Of a stretch of 64,000 nt of DNA, positions 1-9,966 are shown one piece after another. The notes beneath the pieces are model-generated. The model had not been told where the DNA came from, did no database searches, and worked only from the letters and a program-made list of their open reading frames with translations. This DNA comes from Lutibacter sp. Its GTDB lineage: Bacteria > Bacteroidota > Bacteroidia > Flavobacteriales > Flavobacteriaceae. Both the position numbers and the translations under genes were made by a program. Within the stretch, counting starts at the first letter, position 1. Every line of letters begins with the position of its first letter. The stretch spans positions 124,001 to 188,000 of the forward strand of contig JAUXPH010000015.1 in the NCBI GenBank assembly GCA_030683995.1. The letters are read 5' to 3'.

Positions 1-387
1 ATTATGTATAAAGTTTTGTTCGATATGCGAAACGACATTAACGATTTGAAAAAATTGACCCTCGATTTAATACAAAGCGGCAGTGTTGAGAAAGTTAAAG
101 AGGAAAGCAAAAAATTAATTCAGAAAATATACAAAGAAGACGTTTCAGATTCGGAAACTGAAAATCAGGTGGAAGTTGTAAGAATCAATGAAAAATACAA
201 AGAATCTGATGATTATGATTTTGAAGAAACCATTGATGCCGATGAAAGCCTGTCTATTCAGGATAAAGAAATTGAGTTGATCAAAAAATCGTTAGATCGC
301 AACAAGGGAAAACGAAAACTGGCAGCAAAAGAATTGGGAATTTCAGAAAGAACATTGTATCGTAAAATAAAACATTACGACCTTTAA
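1..387 (+). CDS. Sigma-54-dependent Fis-family regulator, C-terminal fragment
   Basis: The window opens inside this gene. The frame is open from base 1, so the ATG at base 4 is probably an internal codon. About 128 codons remain: an acidic, charged linker and then, over the last ~40 residues, a Fis-type helix-turn-helix ending in the motif RTLYRKIKHYDL. That ending is typical of NtrC-like activators, which bind upstream enhancers and use an AAA+ domain to activate sigma-54 RNA polymerase. The AAA+ domain lies outside the window and cannot be checked. lptE follows about 60 bp downstream on the same strand. The class is well supported; its target genes are unknown. Confidence 0.8.
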   Translation: MMYKVLFDMRNDINDLKKLTLDLIQSGSVEKVKEESKKLIQKIYKEDVSDSETENQVEVVRINEKYKESDDYDFEETIDADESLSIQDKEIELIKKSLDRNKGKRKLAAKELGISERTLYRKIKHYDL

Positions 388-447
388 TTTAAATAAGTAA
401 CTTTGGGACTTAATTATGGTTTTCCAAAACAACATCAAAACAGTAAA

Positions 448-954
448 ATGAAAAAAATTAGTCACCTTATATTATTGCTGCTTATCTTCACCTCGCAAAG
501 TTGCGGAATTTATTCATTTACGGGAACCAATATAAAATCGGACGTGAAAACAATTCAAATAGATTACTTCCCAAACAATGCCATTTTGGTTGAACCTACT
601 TTAAGTCAGACGTTTACCGTAAAATTACAGGATTTATTTTTGCAGCAAACCAATTTAAGTTTGGTTAAATCGGGAGGAGATTTACTGTTTGAAGGAGAAA
701 TTACCGGTTACAAAATTAACCCAATGACCGCAACAGCTGAACAAACTGCTGCACAAAACCGACTCACCATTACGGTAAATGTCCGCTTTTACAACAACAA
801 GCTTGAAGAAGACAATTTTGAACGTTCCTTTTCACACTATTATGATTATGATGGAAATGCGCAATTAACAGGCGGTATTTTAGATGACGCTTTGAATGAA
901 ATTATTGAACGAATCACACAAGATATTTTTAATGCTTCTGTGGCAAAATGGTAA
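448..954 (+). CDS. lptE: LptE-family LPS-assembly lipoprotein
   Basis: This is the predicted outer-membrane lipoprotein that partners LptD in inserting lipopolysaccharide into the outer leaflet. I take the ATG at 448 rather than the TTG at 403 of the ORF track. From 448 the protein opens with a lipoprotein signal (MKK, a leucine-rich core, then TSQSC with the lipid-modified Cys at residue 19). The next residues, GIYSFTG, are typical of Bacteroidota LptE. The 168-aa mature-size chain matches the family. The gene overlaps the following TPR gene by 7 bp, which suggests co-transcription and coupled translation. Confidence 0.85.
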   Translation: MKKISHLILLLLIFTSQSCGIYSFTGTNIKSDVKTIQIDYFPNNAILVEPTLSQTFTVKLQDLFLQQTNLSLVKSGGDLLFEGEITGYKINPMTATAEQTAAQNRLTITVNVRFYNNKLEEDNFERSFSHYYDYDGNAQLTGGILDDALNEIIERITQDIFNASVAKW

Positions 955-1769
955 ATATGAACAGCGCTGAATTCACCTTTTTACTGCAATATCCCGAAAA
1001 CATTGACGCCCTAAAAACGCAACAATTGAATGAGGTTATTGCTGAATTTCCCTATTTTCAGTCGGCCAGGGCTATTCAGTTAAAAGGACTCAATAAAACA
1101 AACAGCTTCAAATACAACCAAACATTAAAACAAACAGCCGCTTATACTATTGACAGAAAAGTGCTTTTTGATTTTATTACTTCACCTATATTCGTAAGCA
1201 ATCATAAAAAAGAAATTGAATCTTTAGAAGAAATTGAAGTCATTGATGCCGAAGATGTTAAAGCGCTTCATAAAAAAATTAACGATTCCTTTTTCAATAA
1301 AAGTTTAGAAATAGAAACCGATGCTATTGAGAATAAAGAAATTGAAAAAACTGAAGAAAAATCGACTGATGTACTGGAAATAGGCAAACCTATTCCATTC
1401 ATAAGCTCTGAACCGCATTCATTTAATGAGTGGATGCAGTTAATATCCCAAAAACCAATAGTACGAGAGGAAAATCAAGCTCGAAAAATTGAAAAGATTG
1501 AAGATAAATTTAACTTAATAGACAAGTTTATTGAGTTAAATCCTAAAATAAAACCGGTTGACAAAAACGTCATAAATATCGACGTTACAAATGAAAGCAC
1601 AACAGAAAATGAAAGTTTAATGACAGAGACCTTGGCCAAGGTTTATCTTGAACAAAAAAAATATGAAAATGCCATCAAAGCTTATCGCATTTTAATTTTG
1701 AAATATCCAGAAAAAAGTGGTTTCTTTGCAGACCGAATTAAAGCAATAAAAAAATTACAAAAAAAATAA
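948..1769 (+). CDS. TPR-repeat protein of the lptE-secG locus
   Basis: A 273-aa protein of unknown specific role. The first ~100 residues contain the segment EFPYFQSARAIQLKGL. The middle is a charged, low-complexity Glu/Lys/Ile-rich linker. The last ~50 residues form a tetratricopeptide-like pair of helices (AKVYLEQKKYENAIKAY). TPRs usually make protein-protein contacts. I see no signal peptide or membrane segment, so it looks cytoplasmic. The start overlaps lptE; a second ATG lies three codons downstream at 957 and is equally possible. secG begins 3 bp after its stop, so the genes probably share an mRNA. Confidence 0.75.
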   Translation: MVNMNSAEFTFLLQYPENIDALKTQQLNEVIAEFPYFQSARAIQLKGLNKTNSFKYNQTLKQTAAYTIDRKVLFDFITSPIFVSNHKKEIESLEEIEVIDAEDVKALHKKINDSFFNKSLEIETDAIENKEIEKTEEKSTDVLEIGKPIPFISSEPHSFNEWMQLISQKPIVREENQARKIEKIEDKFNLIDKFIELNPKIKPVDKNVINIDVTNESTTENESLMTETLAKVYLEQKKYENAIKAYRILILKYPEKSGFFADRIKAIKKLQKK

Positions 1770-1772
1770 GTC

Positions 1773-2120
1773 ATGACGTATACATTATTTTTGGTTCTGA
1801 TTATGATCGTAGCACTTTTGCTCATATTAATCATTATGGTTCAAAATCCAAAAGGCGGAGGATTGTCATCTTCTTTTGGCGGTGGCGGAACACAAGCTTT
1901 AGGAGGCGTTCAAAATACAACCAACTTTTTAGACAAAAGTACTTGGGCACTTTCAATCGTTTTGTTAGCCTTAATTTTATTGTCAAACTTTGCAGCACCA
2001 AAAGCAAATGTTGTTGAGACAAGCTCAGAAATTGAAAACACTATTCAAAATCGTGAAGTTCAGGACGCGCCAGCACAACCGGCAACTTCAACACCTGTTA
2101 CACAAGATACTGTTCAATAA
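1773..2120 (+). CDS. secG: Preprotein translocase subunit SecG
   Basis: SecG is the small non-essential subunit of the SecYEG channel that exports unfolded proteins across the inner membrane. The 115-aa product has the standard plan: a first membrane helix at about residues 3-24, a cytoplasmic Gly-rich loop (NPKGGGLSSSFGGGG), and a second helix at about 58-77. The C-terminal tail of ~35 residues is rich in Ala, Thr, Pro and Gln, as is common in Bacteroidota. A strong terminator follows, so the lptE-TPR-secG run ends here. Confidence 0.95.
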   Translation: MTYTLFLVLIMIVALLLILIIMVQNPKGGGLSSSFGGGGTQALGGVQNTTNFLDKSTWALSIVLLALILLSNFAAPKANVVETSSEIENTIQNREVQDAPAQPATSTPVTQDTVQ

Positions 2121-2144
2121 TATTTATTGAAAAAATATATTCTT

Positions 2145-2179
2145 AAAAATGCCAATGTAAATGACACGTTGGCATTTTT
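2145..2179 (+). terminator. Intrinsic terminator after secG
   Basis: AAAAATGCCAATGT is followed by a short loop and then by ACGTTGGCATTTTT. The arms pair over about 13 bp with one T-G wobble, and a T-run follows. This separates the secG transcript from groES. Confidence 0.85.
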
Positions 2180-2208
2180 TTATTCAATATTATCCCGTTA
2201 AAAACACA

Positions 2209-2240
2209 TTTGTCAGTTTTATTGAATTGGCACAATTTTG
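2209..2240 (+). promoter_or_regulatory. Candidate groES-groEL promoter
   Basis: TTTG (2209-2212), a 20-nt spacer, then CAATTTTG (2233-2240). This matches the Bacteroidota primary-sigma consensus TTTG-N~19-TAnnTTTG at all but the first base of the -7 element. It lies about 45 bp upstream of the groES ATG and downstream of the secG terminator. Confidence 0.45.
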
Positions 2241-2284
2241 GAACATTTATCCAAATAATTAATAATTTTTAAAATCAATTAAAA

Positions 2285-2563
2285 ATGAGTAAAATTAATA
2301 TTAAACCATTAGCAGATAGAGTTTTAGTAGAACCTCTTCCAGCTGAAAAAACCACTGCTTCCGGACTTATTATTCCTGATTCAGCAAAAGAAAAACAACA
2401 AAAAGGTACAGTAATAGCCATTGGCAACGGATTAAAAGATGAGCCAATGACCGTGAAAGTTGGTGATACCGTATTATTTGGAAAATATGCAGGCACCGAG
2501 CTTGCTGTAGATGGCACCGAATACCTTATTATGAGAGAAAGCGATATTTTAGCAATTGTTTAA
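2285..2563 (+). CDS. groES: Co-chaperonin GroES
   Basis: GroES is the heptameric lid that closes the GroEL folding chamber. The 92-aa length, the start [13 protein letters not shown], the mobile-loop region ([17 protein letters not shown]) and the end in which [15 protein letters not shown] matches the family fix the identity. groEL follows after 88 bp without a terminator, the usual groESL operon. Confidence 0.97.
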   Translation: MSKINIKPLADRVLVEPLPAEKTTASGLIIPDSAKEKQQKGTVIAIGNGLKDEPMTVKVGDTVLFGKYAGTELAVDGTEYLIMRESDILAIV

Positions 2564-2651
2564 ATTATAATTAATAAAATTAAAAGTTTTAATGTTGAAA
2601 GTTATTAATATGACTTTCAACTTATAAAACAAAACTAAAAAAAATACTTAA

Positions 2652-4283
<1,632 letters not shown>

Positions 4284-4302
4284 TATTATTTCAACACAAA
4301 TA

Positions 4303-4338
4303 AAAGAAGCCGCTTAATTTTCATTAAGCGGCTTCTTT
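4303..4338. terminator. Bidirectional terminator between groEL and the metal-binding lipoprotein gene
   Basis: A perfect 16-bp stem (AAAGAAGCCGCTTAAT and its complement) around a 4-nt loop, with A-run and T-run flanks on both sides. It lies between convergent genes, so it can stop transcription from either direction. Confidence 0.9.
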
Positions 4339-4360
4339 ATGCGGTCAAGTTAGTGGAATT

Positions 4361-4756
4361 TTATGCTTTACACGCACATTTTCCCGGTTCACATTTTGAT
4401 GTTGTTTTTACGTTTGAAGCCATTTCGGTTTTACAGGTGCATTTCCCTGTTTCACACTTACACTCGCCTGAAGCAATACATTTGCATCCTTCAACATGTT
4501 CCATGGAAGTTGCCAATGGCTTTAAATCCATTTTACAAACCGGACAAGTTCCTGCTGTTTCATAAGTTTTGCCTTTTTCGCAATCCATAGGACATTGATA
4601 AATACTTGAAGACATTTCTCCTTCTTCATGGTCATGGCCTTCGTGACTTTCTATTTTCACTTCTTCCTTCACCTCTTCTTTTTTGGTTTCCTTACAAGCC
4701 GTGAATAATACAGTTAAGGAAAAAATTGCTGCAAATAATAATATTGATTTTTTCAT
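4361..4756 (-). CDS. Lipoprotein with heavy-metal-binding domain and metallothionein-like Cys-rich tail
   Basis: A 131-aa predicted lipoprotein (signal ending LTVLFTAC, lipid Cys 21). After a Lys/Glu linker there is a His/Asp/Glu patch (SHEGHDHEEGE, residues ~37-47). Next is a heavy-metal-binding domain of the YQCPM...CPVCKMDL type (residues ~53-78), found in copper and other metal resistance proteins. The last 41 residues carry nine cysteines, mostly as CxC pairs (CKC, CKC, CTC, CAC), resembling a metallothionein. I infer metal binding outside the inner membrane; which metal and which membrane are not shown. It stands alone, with convergent groEL on one side and pnp upstream in the same direction. 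Confidence 0.7.
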   Translation of the reverse strand: MKKSILLFAAIFSLTVLFTACKETKKEEVKEEVKIESHEGHDHEEGEMSSSIYQCPMDCEKGKTYETAGTCPVCKMDLKPLATSMEHVEGCKCIASGECKCETGKCTCKTEMASNVKTTSKCEPGKCACKA

Positions 4757-4911
4757 TTTTTTAGTTTTTAGTTCAAAAGTTTCTTTAATTATTATGATTA
4801 AAAATCTGATAAATTTTACGGTCGTCTAAAGTAGTAAAAAATTCATTGCTTATTTTGAATTTGTAAGATAATATTTTTTTGAGTTTTTTATTAATTAAGA
4901 ATTCAGCAACA

Positions 4912-4946
4912 AAAAAATGCTTCCCAAAAATTGGAAAGCATTTTTT
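4912..4946 (-). terminator. Intrinsic terminator after pnp
   Basis: AAAAAATGCTT and AAGCATTTTTT form the stem around a short loop, with an extra partial CC/GG pairing at its top. On the minus strand it is followed by a T-run, 26 bp past the pnp stop. Confidence 0.75.
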
Positions 4947-4971
4947 AATATTGAGTTCAAAAAGTATTTAA

Positions 4972-7206
4972 TTAATCTCTTCTTTCTCTAGGTTTTCTGT
5001 CTCTGTCGCCAACGCGATTGTCTCTGTCACCACCTCTATTGTCTCTGCTGTCTCTGCTGCTGTCGCGCGGAGGTCTTTCTACAAAGCCTTCCGGTTTAGG
5101 CAAAATAGCTTTTCTGGACACTTTATCTTTACGGGTTTTAGGGTCTTTTCCAAAATATTTAACGTCAAAAACATCACCCATATTGATAACATCGGTAACA
5201 TTGTCTGTGCGTTCCCAAGCCAATTCAGAAATATGCAATAACACTTCATTTCCTGGAGCATCAAGATATTCAACAACTGCACCAAAATCTAGCATTTTGA
5301 TTACTTTTACTTTGTAAACACCACCAACTTGCGGTTTAAACATTAAAGAATCAATTTTTGTTAAAACAGCTTCAATTCCGGCAGGTTTTGTACCTAAAAT
5401 TTCTACAATGCCTTCTCCTGTTAAAGGATCTTCATTGATAACAATGGTACAACCTGTTGCTTTCTGCAATTCTTGGATTACTTTTCCGCCTGGTCCAATT
5501 AAAGCCCCAATAAAATCGTTAGGGATTCTTCTGGTAATCATTTTTGGAGCATATGGTTTCACCTCAGGTTTAGGAGCAGCAATGGCTTCTTTAAGAATTC
5601 CTAAAATATGCAAACGACCATCACGAGCTTGTTTTAAAGCTTTTACCAAAATCTCATAAGCAAGTCCTTTTACTTTGATGTCCATCTGACAAGCAGTAAT
5701 GCCATCAACAGTTCCCGTAACTTTAAAGTCCATATCACCTAAATGATCTTCATCACCTAGGATATCAGAAAGTACCGCGAAACGATCGCCATCAGAAATC
5801 AATCCCATAGCAATACCTGAAACTGGTTTTTTCATTTGAATCCCTGCATCCATCAAAGCCATAGTACCGGCACAAACTGTTGCCATAGAAGAAGAACCGT
5901 TAGATTCCAATACTTCCGACACAATTCTAATGGTATAAGGGCATTCATCAGGAATCATTCCTTTTAAAGCACGTTGCGCCAAGTTTCCATGTCCAATTTC
6001 TCTACGAGAAGTTCCTCTTAATGGGTAGGCATCACCAGTACAAAATGGAGGGAAGTTATAATGTAAATAGAATTTTTCTTCACCTTGATGGGTTGGCATA
6101 TCTATCATATTGGACTCTCTTGAAGTTCCCAAAGTTACTGTTGCAAGTGCTTGCGTTTCTCCACGAGTGAAGATGGCCGAGCCGTGAACAGATGGCAGAT
6201 AGTCAATTTCACACCAAATAGGACGAATATCTGTAGTTTTTCTTCCGTCTAAACGAATTCCTTCTGTAAGTGTTAATTCTCTTACGGCTTCTTTTTCAAC
6301 TTTAGAATAATACGTTTTAATCAATGTTACGTTTTCAGCCAATTCTTCTTCAGAAAACAAAGCCAAAACTTCATCTCTTACTGCTGAAAAAGCTTCTTCG
6401 CGTTCTCTTTTTCCATGTCCGCCTTTTGCAATGGCATATATTTTATCATAAGCAGCGTCACGCACTTTTAAGGCAATGTCCGCATCGCTTTTTGCAGGTG
6501 CATATTCTCTTACAGGTTTTTTGCCAAAAGCTTCAGCCAAACGCAATTGCGCAGCACACTGAATTTTAATGGCATCGTGTGCAAATTTAATGGCATCGGC
6601 CATTTCTTCTTCTGAAATTTCTTTCATTTCACCTTCCACCATCATCACAGAATCTGCAGATGCACCGATAACCATATCGATGTCAGATTCTAACAATTGA
6701 CTGCGGCTTGGATTTAAAACAAACTGACCGTTTATTCTTCCAACACGTGCTTCAGAAATAGGGCATTCAAAAGGAACATCCGACAATTGAATGGCGCAAG
6801 ATGCTGCCAAACCTGCCAATGCATCAGGCATTACATCTTCGTCATGAGACATTAACTGAATCATCACCTGAGTTTCAGTTTTATAATCAGATGGGAATAA
6901 CGGACGCAAAACACGGTCCACAATTCTCATTGTTAAAACTTCACCATCACTTGGCCTTGCTTCTCTTTTGAAAAATCCACCAGGATAACGACCTGCAGCA
7001 GCAAATTTTTCTCTGTAATCAACAGTTAAAGGAAAGAAATCCATAGTGCTTTCTTTGTAAGATGAAACCACCGTACAAAGTAACATTGCATTTCCCATTT
7101 GAACAACAACAGACCCGTGAGCTTGTTTTGCTAATTTCCCGGTTTCTAATGAGATGGTTCTTCCATCTCCTAAATCAATAATTTCTCTAAATACCTTAGG
7201 TACCAT
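4972..7206 (-). CDS. pnp: Polynucleotide phosphorylase (PNPase)
   Basis: A phosphorolytic 3'-5' exoribonuclease central to mRNA turnover. The 744-aa chain shows the family order: first RNase PH domain (~1-230), an all-helical linker, second RNase PH domain (~310-550), KH domain ([20 protein letters not shown], ~560-620) and S1 domain ([20 protein letters not shown], ~625-695). The tail of ~35 residues is a repetitive Arg/Asp/Gly stretch ([13 protein letters not shown]), which probably adds RNA binding or disorder. rpsO lies upstream, the usual order, but a terminator between them suggests partly separate transcripts. Confidence 0.97.
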   Translation of the reverse strand: MVPKVFREIIDLGDGRTISLETGKLAKQAHGSVVVQMGNAMLLCTVVSSYKESTMDFFPLTVDYREKFAAAGRYPGGFFKREARPSDGEVLTMRIVDRVLRPLFPSDYKTETQVMIQLMSHDEDVMPDALAGLAASCAIQLSDVPFECPISEARVGRINGQFVLNPSRSQLLESDIDMVIGASADSVMMVEGEMKEISEEEMADAIKFAHDAIKIQCAAQLRLAEAFGKKPVREYAPAKSDADIALKVRDAAYDKIYAIAKGGHGKREREEAFSAVRDEVLALFSEEELAENVTLIKTYYSKVEKEAVRELTLTEGIRLDGRKTTDIRPIWCEIDYLPSVHGSAIFTRGETQALATVTLGTSRESNMIDMPTHQGEEKFYLHYNFPPFCTGDAYPLRGTSRREIGHGNLAQRALKGMIPDECPYTIRIVSEVLESNGSSSMATVCAGTMALMDAGIQMKKPVSGIAMGLISDGDRFAVLSDILGDEDHLGDMDFKVTGTVDGITACQMDIKVKGLAYEILVKALKQARDGRLHILGILKEAIAAPKPEVKPYAPKMITRRIPNDFIGALIGPGGKVIQELQKATGCTIVINEDPLTGEGIVEILGTKPAGIEAVLTKIDSLMFKPQVGGVYKVKVIKMLDFGAVVEYLDAPGNEVLLHISELAWERTDNVTDVINMGDVFDVKYFGKDPKTRKDKVSRKAILPKPEGFVERPPRDSSRDSRDNRGGDRDNRVGDRDRKPRERRD

Positions 7207-7311
7207 AAATAATTTTTTATTTAATTAAACATTTGGTTTGTGCTGTTGTGTTGTGTGTGTTGCCCAATGAAAAGTTTAATTTGTTGCTTTTTTATTTTCA
7301 AATACATTAAA

Positions 7312-7340
7312 AAAAAAGAGGCAAAATAAGCCTCTTTTTT
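7312..7340 (-). terminator. Terminator between rpsO and pnp
   Basis: A-rich GAGGC and GCCTC form the stem, flanked by A and T runs on either side. It lies 7 bp past the rpsO stop. Read-through into pnp remains possible. Confidence 0.75.
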
Positions 7341-7346
7341 CTTGAA

Positions 7347-7616
7347 TTATTTTCTTATGCCTAATTCTTTAATTACTTCACGATATCTTACAATATCCGT
7401 TTTAATTAAATAATCAAGCAAATTTCTTCTTTTACCTACCAATCCCACTAATGAACGCTCGGTATTAAAATCTTTACGATTTCTTTTTAAGTGTTCTGTT
7501 AAGTGATTAATTCTGAAAGTAAATAAGGCAATTTGCCCTTCAGATGAGCCAGTATTAGTGGCTGATTCACCATGTTTGGCGAAAATTTCTTCTTTTTTCT
7601 CTTTTGTTAAGTACAT
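7347..7616 (-). CDS. rpsO: 30S ribosomal protein S15
   Basis: An 89-aa primary 16S rRNA-binding protein that nucleates assembly of the small-subunit platform. It has the full family length with the hallmark segments TGSSEGQIALFTFRINHLTEHLK and LVGKRRNLLDYL. The promoter about 60 bp upstream leaves a 5' UTR in which S15 autoregulation, known in other bacteria, could act; I did not identify such a structure. Confidence 0.97.
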   Translation of the reverse strand: MYLTKEKKEEIFAKHGESATNTGSSEGQIALFTFRINHLTEHLKRNRKDFNTERSLVGLVGKRRNLLDYLIKTDIVRYREVIKELGIRK

Positions 7617-7677
7617 GCTAACATTAATTTTATTAATAATTTTTATGTATTGCTAAACCATTTTGGTTTGCAGTTGG

Positions 7678-7708
7678 CAAAGATACTATTATTATTATTG
7701 ATTTACAA
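7678..7708 (-). promoter_or_regulatory. rpsO promoter
   Basis: On the minus strand: TTG (7708-7706), 20-nt spacer, TATCTTTG (7685-7678). This is a full match to the Bacteroidota TTG-N~20-TAnnTTTG pattern. The expected start site near 7671 gives a leader of about 55 nt. Confidence 0.7.
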
Positions 7709-7791
7709 TAAATTACGAAATGATATTTTATTTAAAATTTAAATAATATCAAATCTATTTTTGAAGTTAAACCATTTGGCAATAAAAGAAA

Positions 7792-7811
7792 ACGAACCGT
7801 TAATGGTTCGT
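7792..7811 (-). terminator. Intrinsic terminator after accD
   Basis: ACGAACC and GGTTCGT form a 7-bp stem over a 6-nt loop. On the minus strand it is followed by TTTTCTTTTATT, just past the accD stop. Confidence 0.75.
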
Positions 7812-7818
7812 CTTTTAG

Positions 7819-8679
7819 CTATTTTCTAACAGGAATATTTTGAATTAAATCAATGTATAGATTGATTTGTTTTTTCAAGTGTTTTCGTTCCACAATTTTG
7901 TCTAAAAACCCGTGTTCCATTACAAACTCCGATCGTTGGAATCCTTCGGGCAAATCTTTTCCCGTGGTGTCTTTTACAACTCTTGGGCCGGCAAAAGCGA
8001 TTAAAGCATTTGGTTCAGCAATGTTAATATCGCCAAGCATCGCGTATGATGCTGTTGTGCCACCAGTAGTTGGATCTGTGCACAAAGAAATATAAGGAAT
8101 ATTCACTTCTGAAAGTTGCGCCAATTTTGCCGATGTTTTTACCAGTTGCATTAAAGACAATGAAGCTTCCTGCATTCTGGCGCCACCAGATTTTGAGATG
8201 ATGAGAAATGGGACTTTATTTTCTATGGAATAATCAATTGCTCTCGCTATTTTTTCACCTACCACACTTCCCATTGAACCGCCAATAAAAGCAAAATCCA
8301 TGGCAGCAATCACCAAATCCTTGCCTAAAGATTTCCCAACCGCAGTTCTTACTGCATCTTTAAGTTTTGTTTTTTCATAAGCTTCTTCCAGCCTGTCAGT
8401 ATATTTTCTGCTGTCAGAAAATTTTAACGGATCTTTGGAAACCATATCCTTGTCAAATTCTTTAAACGTATTGTTGTCAAAAAGAATTTCAAAATATTCA
8501 GCGCTGCCTATTCTTACGTGGTAACCGTCTTCCGGGCTAACGTAATAATTATGTTTCAATTCGGCCGAATCAACAATTTTTCCGCTTGGTGTTTTATACC
8601 ACAAACCTTTCGGCACATCCTTTTTTTCTTCTGTAGGAGTTTGAATTCCTTTATCTTTTCTTTTAAACCAAGATGACAT
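7819..8679 (-). CDS. accD: Acetyl-CoA carboxylase carboxyltransferase subunit beta, without zinc-ribbon cysteines
   Basis: AccD with AccA transfers the carboxyl group from biotin to acetyl-CoA, the committed step of fatty-acid synthesis. The 286-aa chain has the crotonase-like carboxyltransferase fold, with the segments [35 protein letters not shown] and [14 protein letters not shown]. The N-terminal region aligns with the E. coli zinc ribbon (VPKGLWYK...[14 protein letters not shown]). However, all four cysteines are replaced: CDSC by TPSG, CPKC by SPED. The gene stands alone between two terminators. Confidence 0.93.
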   Translation of the reverse strand: MSSWFKRKDKGIQTPTEEKKDVPKGLWYKTPSGKIVDSAELKHNYYVSPEDGYHVRIGSAEYFEILFDNNTFKEFDKDMVSKDPLKFSDSRKYTDRLEEAYEKTKLKDAVRTAVGKSLGKDLVIAAMDFAFIGGSMGSVVGEKIARAIDYSIENKVPFLIISKSGGARMQEASLSLMQLVKTSAKLAQLSEVNIPYISLCTDPTTGGTTASYAMLGDINIAEPNALIAFAGPRVVKDTTGKDLPEGFQRSEFVMEHGFLDKIVERKHLKKQINLYIDLIQNIPVRK

Positions 8680-8730
8680 AACGATGTTGTTTTAGTGAAA
8701 ATAAGTGGTGCAAATTACTAAAAAAAATAA

Positions 8731-8756
8731 AGAGAACGTATAAAAATATGTTCTCT
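8731..8756 (-). terminator. Intrinsic terminator after fbaA
   Basis: AGAGAACGTAT and ATATGTTCTCT pair over 11 bp with one G-T wobble around an AAAA loop. On the minus strand TTATTTTTTTAG follows. It separates fbaA from accD. Confidence 0.8.
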
Positions 8757-8785
8757 CTATGAAATTTTAATTATAAATCAAAGAT

Positions 8786-9853
8786 CTATAATGTGTTAAC
8801 GTTGTTTAAATCTTTAAAAGCTTGGGCTAAACGCTTTTTAAAAGTAACTTCACCTTCACGCAACCATCTTCTAGGGTCGTAATACTTTTTATTTGGTTGG
8901 TCATCTCCATCTGGATTTCCTATTTGTGTTTTTAAATAATCGATATTGTTCACCATATAATCTCTAATTCCTTCAGTAAAAGCAAATTGAAGATCAGTAT
9001 CAATATTCATTTTAACTACACCGTAGCCAATTGCTTCCCTAATTTCTTCTAACGTTGAACCTGAGCCTCCGTGAAATACAAAATCTACCGGATTTACGCC
9101 TGTTTTATATTTATTCTGAATAAATTTTTGGGAATTGTCCAATATTTTTGGTGTTAACTTCACATTTCCCGGTTTGTAAACCCCGTGAACGTTACCAAAT
9201 GATGCAGCAATGGTAAAGCAATCGCTCACTTTTTTAAGCTCTTCATAAGCATAAGCAACTTCTACAGGCTGGGTATATAATTTTGAAGAATCAACATCAG
9301 AATTGTCCACACCATCTTCTTCACCTCCGGTAATTCCAAGTTCAATTTCTAAAGTCATCCCCATTTTACTCATACGCTGAAGATATGTTTTACAAATTTC
9401 AATATTTTCTTCGATTGGCTCTTCAGATAAATCTATCATATGTGAACTAAAAAGCGGCACGCCAGTTTCTTTAAAAAACTGTTCTCCGGCATCTAACATA
9501 CCATCAATCCAAGGCAACAATACTTTTGAGCAATGATCGGTATGTAAAATAACAGGAATTTCATAGGCGGTTGCTAACAAATGAATATGTTTTGCTCCCG
9601 CGATAGCGCCTGCGATGGCAGCTTTTTGATTTTCATTAGACAATCCTTTTCCTGCATTAAATTGAGCGCCGCCATTTGAAAACTGAATAATTACAGGTGC
9701 TTTTAACTCTTTTGCAGTTTCTAAAACAGCATTAATGGTATTTGATCCTATAACATTTACTGCAGGTAATGCGAAATTTTTGGCTTTTGCCAATTTAAAA
9801 ATTTCTTGTACTGTTTTTCCTGATGCAACTCCTGATTTAATTGTTTGAGCCAT
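8786..9853 (-). CDS. fbaA: Class II fructose-bisphosphate aldolase
   Basis: A zinc-dependent aldolase that interconverts fructose 1,6-bisphosphate with dihydroxyacetone phosphate and glyceraldehyde 3-phosphate. The 355-aa length and the segments HTDHCSKVLLPWIDGML (Asp and His catalytic/metal region), LEIELGITGGEEDGVDN and FVFHGGSGSTLEEI identify the E. coli FbaA type. It is expressed from its own promoter and ends at a terminator, so it looks monocistronic. Confidence 0.97.
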   Translation of the reverse strand: MAQTIKSGVASGKTVQEIFKLAKAKNFALPAVNVIGSNTINAVLETAKELKAPVIIQFSNGGAQFNAGKGLSNENQKAAIAGAIAGAKHIHLLATAYEIPVILHTDHCSKVLLPWIDGMLDAGEQFFKETGVPLFSSHMIDLSEEPIEENIEICKTYLQRMSKMGMTLEIELGITGGEEDGVDNSDVDSSKLYTQPVEVAYAYEELKKVSDCFTIAASFGNVHGVYKPGNVKLTPKILDNSQKFIQNKYKTGVNPVDFVFHGGSGSTLEEIREAIGYGVVKMNIDTDLQFAFTEGIRDYMVNNIDYLKTQIGNPDGDDQPNKKYYDPRRWLREGEVTFKKRLAQAFKDLNNVNTL

Positions 9854-9888
9854 AATATTTTGTGTATAGTTATTGTAAATTATTGTAG

Positions 9889-9896
9889 CAAAATTA
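9889..9896 (-). promoter_or_regulatory. fbaA -7 promoter element
   Basis: TAATTTTG on the minus strand, a perfect TAnnTTTG, 36 bp upstream of the fbaA ATG. I see no clear TTG at the -33 position. Confidence 0.5.
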
Positions 9897-9966
9897 ATGA
9901 ATTATCCCTTTTAAATAATCATAAGAACAGAAAAAAAACGAAAACGAAATAGTTTTAATCTCGGAT

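Noticed and set aside
2226-2243. Possible sigma-54 promoter TTGGCACAATTTTGG upstream of groES, tempting because of the sigma-54 regulator at the window start
   Set aside because: The -24 half TGGCAC is good, but the -12 half reads TTGG one base too close, or TGGA at the right spacing. A near-consensus sigma-A type promoter overlaps it.
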